From NCBI RefSeq assembly GCF_003205835.1, contig NZ_CP029773.1:4186501-4250500 (forward strand): a stretch of DNA of 64,000 nt. The letters run 5' to 3'. A model generated the notes under the pieces. That model was not told where the DNA came from. It was given only the letters and a program-made list of their open reading frames with translations, and ran no database searches. A program made the position numbers and the translations under genes. The stretch comes from Stenotrophomonas maltophilia (lineage in GTDB: Bacteria; Pseudomonadota; Gammaproteobacteria; Xanthomonadales; Xanthomonadaceae). Positions 57,227 to 64,000 of the stretch are shown here, piece after piece. The stretch's first letter is position 1; each line of letters begins with the position of its first letter.

Positions 57227-57532
57227 ATGACTGAGCAGAACCCGCGCAGCTCCAACCGGGGTTTCGCATCAATGGACCAGGAAAAGCAGCGCGCCATCGC
57301 TGCCAAGGGCGGGCGTGCCGCACATGCCTCTGGCAACGCGCATGAATTCAGTCCAGCCGAAGCACGTGTCGCTGGCCGCAAGGGCGGCGAGGCGATCAGC
57401 CGCAACCGCCAGCACATGGCCGCGATCGGTCGTGAAGGTGGACACGCTCGCCACGCCAATGCGCGCCAGCAGCAACAACAGCCTCAGGAGATCGAACGCA
57501 CCGCAGAGGGCCGGCAACGCCAGCAGGGCTGA
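57227..57532 (+). CDS. KGG-motif general stress protein (GsiB/con-10-like)
   Basis: A 101-residue hydrophilic, glycine- and glutamine-rich protein. Repeats carry the KGG pattern: RAIAAKGGRAAHASGNAHEF, VAGRKGGEAISRN and IGREGGHARHAN. KGG/GsiB proteins are glucose-starvation and desiccation stress proteins of disordered, hydrophilic character. ATG 57227 has AGGAGA seven bases upstream. Codon use is like that of its neighbours. Confidence 0.88.
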   Translation: MTEQNPRSSNRGFASMDQEKQRAIAAKGGRAAHASGNAHEFSPAEARVAGRKGGEAISRNRQHMAAIGREGGHARHANARQQQQQPQEIERTAEGRQRQQG

Positions 57533-57542
57533 ATGCTGCGCG

Positions 57543-59015
57543 TCAGGCCGGTGCGCGCTGCCGATGCAGGCCGAAGGCTGCAAGCAGGGTCAGCGCGCCG
57601 GCCACGGCCATGGCCCAGCCGAAGCCGCTGGCCATCGCACTGCGATACCACGCCAGCAGTGGTGGTGCCGCCTGCAGCGGGGTAGGCTGCAGGATCAGTT
57701 CGCGCGCGTGTGCGGCCAACCCCGGCTGCCCTGCGGCCTGCGCGGATGCAGCGAAATGCCACACGGCACGCAGGCTCATCAGGCTGCCCAGCAGCGCGAT
57801 GCCCAGGCTCATGCCGGCCTGGCGCAATGCGTTCATGGTGGCTGAAGCGATACCTGCGCGCTCGGCCGGCACGCTGGCCATGACCGCCATGCCGGTCGCG
57901 GGAACCGCCAGCCCCATTCCAATGCCGAGCAGCATCAGCAAGCCGCTGGCATATCCGCGCGAGGTCAGCGGCTCGAACGCGGCCATCGCACAGAGCGCCA
58001 CGCCGGCCAACGCATAGCCCGAGACCAGCGCAGCCTGCAGCCCCACGCGCACGACCAAGCGCCCGAACAGCAACGAGACCACACCCATCAACAGGAACTG
58101 CGGTGCCAACTGTGCGCCTGCCAGTGCTGCGCTGTGCCCCTGCGCCTGCTGGAAGAACAGTGACAGGAAGAACAGGCTCGCGTAGGCGGTGAAGCCCAGC
58201 ACGAGCGATGCCAGATTGAGCATGCCGAAACGGCGATCGGCAAACAGGTCCAACGGCAGCAGTGGGCGTGCCACCCGGCGTTCGACGATGCCGAACAGGA
58301 TCAGGCCAGCGCCCGCGATGCTCATGGCCGACAGGGTCAGTGGCGCCAGCAGGCCGTGCTCGCCGATCGCGATCAGGCCGTAACTCAGCGCACCCAGCGC
58401 GACCATGCTGAGCAGCTGCCCGGCAGGATCCAGCGCGGCATGCTCTGGATGCCGCCGCTCGGGAATCCCCCAGGCACCGAGCATGAGCGCCAGCAGGCCC
58501 AGTGGCAGGTTGATCAGGAAGATGCTCGGCCACCCAGCGCGCTGTACCAGCACCCCGCCCAGCAACGGCCCAAGCACCAGGGCCAACGCACTGAACGCCG
58601 ACCAGCCACCGATCGCCCGCGCGCGCTGGCGCGGATCAGGGAATGCATGACTGAGAATCGGCATCGCGCTGGGAATCAGCAGCGCGCCCGCGATGCCCTG
58701 CACCGCGCGTCCAGCCACCAGCGTCGCAAGATTGCCGGCACAGGCACAGAGCAACGAGCCAAGAGTGAAGGTGGCGACACTGAGCAACCACATCCGCCGA
58801 TGGCCGTAACGATCCCCGAGCGGGCCCGCCGACAGCATCAGCGCCGACAACGCGATCGCATACGCATTGATCACCCACTGCAGGCCGGCCATGTCGGTAT
58901 TCAACGCCTGCTGCAGGGTCGGCAGTGCGACGTTGACGATGCTGATGTCCAGCGAGGCGAGGAACGTGCCGAGGTAGGCGGCCAGCACCAGGGCCGGACG
59001 TTGGAAGCGCTGCAT
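57543..59015 (-). CDS. DHA2-family MFS multidrug efflux transporter (EmrB-like)
   Basis: A 490-residue transporter with 14 membrane helices. Motif A-type loop LGDRYGHRRM, LDISIVNVALPTLQ in helix 1 and LGPLLGGVL in helix 5 are those of the DHA2 (14-TMS) family. The missing membrane fusion partner (EmrA) is not adjacent. A TetR gene lies divergently, with an operator between them, so drug or metabolite induction is likely. Confidence 0.93.
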   Translation of the reverse strand: MQRFQRPALVLAAYLGTFLASLDISIVNVALPTLQQALNTDMAGLQWVINAYAIALSALMLSAGPLGDRYGHRRMWLLSVATFTLGSLLCACAGNLATLVAGRAVQGIAGALLIPSAMPILSHAFPDPRQRARAIGGWSAFSALALVLGPLLGGVLVQRAGWPSIFLINLPLGLLALMLGAWGIPERRHPEHAALDPAGQLLSMVALGALSYGLIAIGEHGLLAPLTLSAMSIAGAGLILFGIVERRVARPLLPLDLFADRRFGMLNLASLVLGFTAYASLFFLSLFFQQAQGHSAALAGAQLAPQFLLMGVVSLLFGRLVVRVGLQAALVSGYALAGVALCAMAAFEPLTSRGYASGLLMLLGIGMGLAVPATGMAVMASVPAERAGIASATMNALRQAGMSLGIALLGSLMSLRAVWHFAASAQAAGQPGLAAHARELILQPTPLQAAPPLLAWYRSAMASGFGWAMAVAGALTLLAAFGLHRQRAPA

Positions 59016-59051
59016 GTGCGGATCCCGGGGGAGGATGTGCGCATCGTAGTC

Positions 59052-59090
59052 ATTGACTGACCGTCGGTCAATGACTGGCGGTCAGTCAAT
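59052..59090. promoter_or_regulatory. TetR-type operator between the MFS and TetR genes
   Basis: TGACCGTCGGTCA is a perfect 13-bp palindrome at 59059-59071. A larger inverted pair ATTGACTGACCG (59052-59063) and CGGTCAGTCAAT (59079-59090) encloses it. It lies 37-75 bases from the MFS start and 50-88 bases from the TetR start. Confidence 0.8.
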
Positions 59091-59139
59091 ACCGAAGGGC
59101 AGCTAGAATGGCGGCCGTCGCACCCGGACCTTGCCCACC

Positions 59140-59769
59140 ATGCAGACCCCAGCTGTTGCCAGGCCTCGCACCAAGCCCGCGGAAACCCGCCAGGAAGAAC
59201 TGATGGATGCCGCGCAGGCGCTGTTCCTGTCGCAGGGCGTGGACGCCACCACCATCAGCGACATCGTTGCTGCGGCCGACGTGGCCAAGGGCACCTTCTA
59301 TACCTATTTCGCCTCACGCACCGAGATCCTGCAGGCACTGGCGCAGCGCTATACCCAGCGTTTCATGCAAGACGTCGACCGCGCCGTGCAGCAGTACCCT
59401 GCCAGCGATGGCGTGGCGCGCCTGCGTGCCTGGATCCGCGCCAACATCGAGCTCTACGTACGCACCCATGCGCTGCACGATGTGGTGTACGCCAACCATC
59501 ACCACCACCAGCGTGGCAACGCCGAACGCAACGCAATCCAGCAGCAACTGTTGGCCATCCTCGTCGCCGGCATCACCGATGGCCTTTGGCAGTTGCCCGC
59601 GCCGCAGGTCACCGCCTCACTGATCTATGCCGGCGTGCACGGCGCCACCGACGACCTGATCGCCGCACCAGCGCAGGATGCCGATGCCTTCATCGGCGCC
59701 GTGGTGGACGATTGCCTGCGCATGGTCGGCGTGTCGCCAGCCCCGAAGCGAGGCGGCACGCGCCGCTGA
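59140..59769 (+). CDS. TetR-family transcriptional repressor
   Basis: A 209-residue regulator. HTH (about 20-60) LFLSQGVDATTISDIVAAADVAKGTFYTYFASR is the TetR signature; the rest is a helical ligand-binding domain with an unusual HHHHQ stretch (ANHHHHQRGN). Start ATG 59140 (MQTPAVARP); a TTG at 59131 is possible. Likely represses the divergent MFS gene. Confidence 0.93.
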   Translation: MQTPAVARPRTKPAETRQEELMDAAQALFLSQGVDATTISDIVAAADVAKGTFYTYFASRTEILQALAQRYTQRFMQDVDRAVQQYPASDGVARLRAWIRANIELYVRTHALHDVVYANHHHHQRGNAERNAIQQQLLAILVAGITDGLWQLPAPQVTASLIYAGVHGATDDLIAAPAQDADAFIGAVVDDCLRMVGVSPAPKRGGTRR

Positions 59770-59784
59770 AGTCCTCGCCGCTGC

Positions 59785-60135
59785 TCAGGAATGGGCGAGG
59801 ATGTTCAACAACCGGCCGAACGGATCGCGGACGAAGAAGCGGCGCACACCCCAGGGTTCGTCGACCGGGCCGTACTCCAGCGCAACGCCTGCCGCGCGCA
59901 GGCGGTCCAGCACCTCCTGCAGATTGTCCACTTCGATCGACAGGTCCGGCACTGCGGTGCCCGAACCCCCTTCGCTGGCGAAGCTGACCTGCGCCAGCGC
60001 GCTGCCCTGCCCGCCATGAGTGACGATCCAGCCGTGGTCCATCACCACCGGCATGCCGAGCAGCTCGCCGTAGAAGGCAGCAGCCCGTTGCGGCTCCGCC
60101 GTGGCAATGTTGGCGACAACACGTTTGACGGCCAT
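59785..60135 (-). CDS. VOC-superfamily protein
   Basis: A 116-residue single vicinal-oxygen-chelate module: VKRVVANIATAEPQRAAAFYGELLGM, DLSIEVDNLQEVLDRLRAAGVAL and VRRFFVRDPFGRLLNILAHS. Candidate metal ligands are incomplete (no His in the first strand), so it may bind a ligand rather than catalyse. ATG 60135 has GAGGAG six bases upstream. Confidence 0.85.
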   Translation of the reverse strand: MAVKRVVANIATAEPQRAAAFYGELLGMPVVMDHGWIVTHGGQGSALAQVSFASEGGSGTAVPDLSIEVDNLQEVLDRLRAAGVALEYGPVDEPWGVRRFFVRDPFGRLLNILAHS

Positions 60136-60257
60136 GGCACTCCTCTGTCCATGAAGACATGCCGAGACTACCGTATCGCTGACGGCATCCTCGATTGAAA
60201 CAGAAGAGCCCCGTCGATGACGGGGCTCCACGGAACGCAACGCTCAAACGGCGCGAC

Positions 60258-60458
60258 TCACACGCCCATGCACAGATCGACCACGCAGGTGTTGTACGCC
60301 TGCTGGCATTCACCGGCATCGGCACCACTGGCCAGGCACATCTGGTAAGCCCGCCAGCACGGCTTGTCGCAGGGCTCGACCGGCCCTGCCACCGCCACCG
60401 AACCGGTACATGCCAGCGCGAACACACCGCCTGCGATCACTTTCCTGAAAACGCGCAT
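60258..60458 (-). CDS. Small exported cysteine-rich protein, 66 aa
   Basis: Signal peptide (MRVFRKVIAGGVFALACTGSVAVAG) is followed by a 40-residue mature part with six Cys (30, 34, 41, 51, 58, 63; spacing CX3C-X6-C-X9-C-X6-C-X4-C) that could form three disulfides. An alternative lipoprotein reading (Cys17 in ALAC) lacks a proper lipobox. ATG 60458 has GGGAG eight bases upstream. No family recognised. Confidence 0.65.
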   Translation of the reverse strand: MRVFRKVIAGGVFALACTGSVAVAGPVEPCDKPCWRAYQMCLASGADAGECQQAYNTCVVDLCMGV

Positions 60459-60646
60459 TGCATCACTCCCTGATACGCCTGGTGAGCCCAGGCCGGGTCA
60501 CGGTAGCGGGACCGCCGGGAGACGAAGTGAATGCCCATGTCACGAAACCTTAACTCGTTCATTAAATTTTCTTCACACTACTGGGGGTGATCGGCGCGCT
60601 GCGGGGTTAACGGCCTTTGATGTCCGTCAATCAAGGAAGTTGTCCG

Positions 60647-63600
60647 ATGAATCACCCGCTGTACGGCCGTTCGTCCCGCTCCCTGTCGCACCGCCCGCTG
60701 GCGCTTGCCGTCGCCAGCTCGCTGTTGCTGGTCACCGCACTCCCGACCATGGCCAGCGAATCACTCGATGCCTGGCAGCAGCAGCGCCAGCTACAGGCTG
60801 CGTGGGCGCAGCCCGCTTCCAGCACGGCACCTGCAGCCACGGCCACTGCACCTGCCGCCAGTAGCACCGCCGTTCTCGGCAACCCAGGCGATCCGGCCAG
60901 CTGGCGCAGCGATGAATTCAACGCCGATTGGGGCCTGGGTGCGATGGGCGCCGACTACGCCTATGCACGCGGTCTGACCGGCAAGGGCGTACGCCTTGCG
61001 CTGTTCGACTCGGGCTCCGCGCTGGCGCATCCGGAGTTTGCAGGACGCAATACCTCCAGCATCACCATCGGTGCCGACTGCGCGACGCCGGGTGTCGTCG
61101 CAGGTACCGGTGCCTGCGGGCAGACCCGCGGCGAACAGCCCGGCTACAACTACTACGGACTCGGCGCCGGCGTTCCGGCCTCACTGGCGGCACGCCTGAT
61201 CGCCGCCGGCCAGCCCTATGGCTTCAGCTATGCCGATCACGGAACACATGTGCTTGGCACCATCGGCGCCAACCGCAATGGCACCGGCATGCATGGCGTG
61301 GCCTTTGGTGCGGATCTCACCGCCGCCCGCGTGTTCGGTGACACCTACTACGAGTGGCGCCTGGACCCCGACAATTTCTATCGGCCGCGCGCGGTGTACC
61401 GCACCGATCCGGATGATGCCGCCACGCTGGACATGTATGCGCAGATCCAGGCGCAGGGTGTCCGCGCCATCAACCACAGCTGGGGCATTTCCACCCGCAA
61501 CATGACCGCCACCGCGCTGGACCAGCAGTACGCCAGCATCGGTGCCGACTACGGCGTGTACGGCAGCATCTACGCCAGCAACGGCGATACACCCAGCTCC
61601 ACCCTCATCCAGGTGTGGTCGGCCGGCAACGGCAGCGGCGCGGTTGCCGGCATCACCGCCTCGATGCCGCGCTGGAAGCCCGAACTGGAACCGTACTGGC
61701 TGGCGGTCGCCAATGTCCGCCGGCCCAACGCCGCCGCAGGTGAAACCGACTACGTGATCGATGGCAGTTCCAGCATCTGCGGCGTTGCCGCCAACTGGTG
61801 CATCTCGGCCCCCGGCACCGACATCCTCAGCACCATCGTCTCCGGTGATATCCAGGGCCGCATCGAGAACACCTCCGCCTACGTGCGGCTGATCATCGAT
61901 AGCGAGAACACCAATTACGTCTATGGCACCAAAACCGGCACGTCGATGGCCGCGCCGCACATCACGGGCGCTCTTGGCCTGCTGATGGAGCGCTTCCCGT
62001 ATCTGGACAACGCACAGGTCCGCGACGTGCTGCTGACCACCGCCCGCGACCTGGGCGATCCGGGCATTGATGAGATCTACGGCTGGGGCATGGTCGACCT
62101 GCGCAAGGCCATCGAAGGCTACGGTTCGCTGCGTGTGGACACCAACGTGGCAATGAACCAGAAGGCCGGCGGCCTGAAGGTCTGGGAAGGCGACGCCTGG
62201 GATGACTGGACCAACGACATCGGCGGCCCCGGCAAGCTGACCAAGTCCGGCATCGGCTGGCTGCGCCTGAGCGGCAACAACACCTTCAACGGCGCAATGC
62301 TGCAGGACGGCACGCTGGAATTGAACGGTGCCAACACGCTCACGTCAGCGATCGAGGTCCAGGGTGGCCAGTTCCTGCTCAACGGCAGCCTGGTCTCCAC
62401 CGCGCTGAACACCACCGGTGGCGTAAGCACGGTCAGCGCCAGCGGCCTGCTGAAGGACAGCAACCTGACCGTCAACGGTGGCGTGGTGTCCTTCAACGGC
62501 ACGCAGACTGGCGGCACCACCACGGTCGGTGTCAACGGCCTGCTGAAGGGTGTCGGTACGCTGGGCACCACCCGTGTGGACGGCATCATCGCGCCCGGAA
62601 ACTCGATCGGCACGCTGACCATCAACGGCGACTACGTGCAGGGCGCAACCGGCATCTATGCGGCCGAGCTCGCGCCGGGCGGGCGCAGTGACCAGCTGCG
62701 CGTGACCGGCACCGCCACCCTCGGCGGCACCCTGGTCGCACTGCCGGAGCCGGGCACCTACTACCTCGGCGAACAGTTCAACTTCATCCGTGCCGACGGC
62801 GGCGTCAACGGACAGTTCGCCAGCACCGACTTCAGTGCGTTCTCTCCGTTCCTGAAGTTCAGCCTCGCCTACGGCGCCAACGGCACTCGCATCGACGTGG
62901 CGCGCGGTGCCTCGCTGGCCAGCGCCGCCAACACGCGCAACCAACGTGCAGTGGCGACCGCTGCCGACCTGTTGGCGATCAACCAGGGCCTGCCCAAGCC
63001 GCTGACCCAGCTGTTCCCGCAGCAGGTCGGCAGCGTGCTCGACGGCCTCAGCGGCGAGCTGCATGCGGCCACCGCGCTGGCGCTGGTCGAAGGCAGCCGC
63101 TATGTACGCGACGCCGCACTGTCACGTCGTCCCGGTACAGCGGCGCCAGGTGCCGACACGGCCGACGCCACCGGCGCATGGGTGCAGGCGATCGGTGGCA
63201 ACAGCAAGCTGGACGGCGACGTCAACACCGCACGTACCGAAGCCAACAGTAACGGCCTGCTGATCGGCATCGACCGCGAGTTCTCCGGCTGGCAGGTCGG
63301 CGTGCTGGCCGGCGCCGGCCGAACCGACGTGAAGCAGCAGGAGCGTCGAGCCAAGTCGAAGATCGACAACACCCATTTCGGTGCCTATGCGGGCCACAAC
63401 TGGGGTGGTTTCGGCCTGCGCGGTGGCGTGGCCTGGAGCAAGCACAAGGTGAAGAGCACGCGTGATGTCGACTTCGCTGGCTTCAGCGACAGCCTGAGCG
63501 CGCGCTACAACGCGCATACCCGCCAGGCCTTCATCGAAGCCGGCTATCGCTTTGGTGGTCCAGAGGCCGGACTGGAGCCGTACCTGCAGGTCGCACGCGT

Positions 63601-63997
63601 GGAGGTCGACCTGAAGCAGATCAACGAACGCGGCGGTGCGGCTGCCCTGCACGGCAAGGTGGACGACACCGGCACCACGATCGCCACGGCGGGCGTGCGC
63701 TTCGACAAGGGCCTGAAGGCATCGTTCCAGCAGGACAGCTGGCTGCACCTGCGTGGCGGAGTCGGCTATCGCCGTGCCTCCGGCGACCGCAGCCAGGTCG
63801 GCAACCTCGCCTTCGCCAACAGCAGCACCACCTTCGTGGTCGAGGGCGCTCCGATTGCAGACAACGCCGTAGTGGCCGAGCTGGGCCTGGCGGCGTGGCT
63901 GACGCCGCGCCAGCAGCTGGAGCTGGGCTACAGCGGCCAGTACGGCAGCGAGAGCCGCGATCACAGTGCGAATGTGCGCTGGTCGGTGCGCTTCTAG
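60647..63997 (+). CDS. Subtilisin-like autotransporter serine protease
   Basis: A 1116-residue type V secreted protease. Signal peptide (about 1-38), S8 catalytic domain (about 85-480) with Asp121 (ALFDSGSA), His198 (DHGTHVLGT) and Ser433 (GTSMAAPH), a passenger repeat region with PATR-like repeats (about 505-700; LSGNNTFNGAMLQDGTLELNGAN), and a C-terminal beta-barrel (about 840-1116) ending in RWSVRF. ATG 60647 has AAGGAA nine bases upstream, and the TAG at 63995-63997 is three bases before the window end. Relatives include SphB1/EprS-like proteases; substrates unknown. Confidence 0.93.
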   Translation: MNHPLYGRSSRSLSHRPLALAVASSLLLVTALPTMASESLDAWQQQRQLQAAWAQPASSTAPAATATAPAASSTAVLGNPGDPASWRSDEFNADWGLGAMGADYAYARGLTGKGVRLALFDSGSALAHPEFAGRNTSSITIGADCATPGVVAGTGACGQTRGEQPGYNYYGLGAGVPASLAARLIAAGQPYGFSYADHGTHVLGTIGANRNGTGMHGVAFGADLTAARVFGDTYYEWRLDPDNFYRPRAVYRTDPDDAATLDMYAQIQAQGVRAINHSWGISTRNMTATALDQQYASIGADYGVYGSIYASNGDTPSSTLIQVWSAGNGSGAVAGITASMPRWKPELEPYWLAVANVRRPNAAAGETDYVIDGSSSICGVAANWCISAPGTDILSTIVSGDIQGRIENTSAYVRLIIDSENTNYVYGTKTGTSMAAPHITGALGLLMERFPYLDNAQVRDVLLTTARDLGDPGIDEIYGWGMVDLRKAIEGYGSLRVDTNVAMNQKAGGLKVWEGDAWDDWTNDIGGPGKLTKSGIGWLRLSGNNTFNGAMLQDGTLELNGANTLTSAIEVQGGQFLLNGSLVSTALNTTGGVSTVSASGLLKDSNLTVNGGVVSFNGTQTGGTTTVGVNGLLKGVGTLGTTRVDGIIAPGNSIGTLTINGDYVQGATGIYAAELAPGGRSDQLRVTGTATLGGTLVALPEPGTYYLGEQFNFIRADGGVNGQFASTDFSAFSPFLKFSLAYGANGTRIDVARGASLASAANTRNQRAVATAADLLAINQGLPKPLTQLFPQQVGSVLDGLSGELHAATALALVEGSRYVRDAALSRRPGTAAPGADTADATGAWVQAIGGNSKLDGDVNTARTEANSNGLLIGIDREFSGWQVGVLAGAGRTDVKQQERRAKSKIDNTHFGAYAGHNWGGFGLRGGVAWSKHKVKSTRDVDFAGFSDSLSARYNAHTRQAFIEAGYRFGGPEAGLEPYLQVARVEVDLKQINERGGAAALHGKVDDTGTTIATAGVRFDKGLKASFQQDSWLHLRGGVGYRRASGDRSQVGNLAFANSSTTFVVEGAPIADNAVVAELGLAAWLTPRQQLELGYSGQYGSESRDHSANVRWSVRF

Positions 63998-64000
63998 TTC

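Overview
The window is a GC-rich stretch of chromosome from the Stenotrophomonas maltophilia group (Xanthomonadaceae), judged by gene content and by many copies of the short GTAG-headed palindromes known as SMAG elements in that species. It is about 90 percent coding. I saw no phage, insertion sequence, CRISPR array, rRNA or tRNA gene. Every assignment was made by reading the translations and bases, with no database search.

Layout. 1-5.4 kb: a truncated M3 oligopeptidase (prlC), a small unknown protein, a PLP enzyme of the cysteine synthase/desulfhydrase family, glyoxalase I and a second VOC protein, and a CBS-domain protein. 5.4-7.2 kb: glmS. 7.3-15.2 kb: a self-contained efflux module made of a membrane fusion protein, an ABC ATPase, two MacB-like permeases, a small PDZ-like exported protein, an NtrC-type activator and an NtrY-type kinase; a sigma-54 promoter and nested palindromes precede it. 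15.2-19.9 kb: an acetyltransferase overlapping glmU, a GtrA flippase and a YfhO-like membrane protein with a G10 tract. 19.9-27.2 kb: the ATP synthase operon atpIBEFHAGDC. 27.6-34 kb: two outer-membrane proteins, aceF and a lipoyl-domain lpd (pyruvate dehydrogenase E2 and E3), and a family 6-type uracil/hypoxanthine-DNA glycosylase. 34-37.3 kb: glpD and glpK. 37.4-40.8 kb: MetQ-like lipoprotein, YafY-type regulator, lipoprotein, DUF481 protein. 40.9-46.8 kb: opgH, carboxylesterase, algZ, algR and hemC in one direction. 46.8-64 kb: TonB-dependent receptor, chemoreceptor, a MarR/S41 protease divergent pair, a DUF4434-like protein, a KGG stress protein, a TetR/MFS efflux pair, small exported proteins and a subtilisin autotransporter.

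How the genes work together. glmS and glmU make UDP-GlcNAc; the atp genes form a complete F1Fo synthase; aceF and lpd supply pyruvate dehydrogenase E2/E3; glpD and glpK handle glycerol. The efflux operon appears to carry its own sigma-54 control circuit, and the MarR and TetR genes each face a neighbour across a palindromic operator.

The most unusual content is non-coding. Two pairs of stem-loop elements (28557-28804 and 41883-42269) keep a short core sequence while their stems differ completely in sequence but remain perfectly or nearly perfectly paired. Other points of note are SMAG elements that supply the stop codons of two genes, a SMAG element inside the atp operon, and an orphan intrinsic terminator at 27472-27507 that may end a small RNA.
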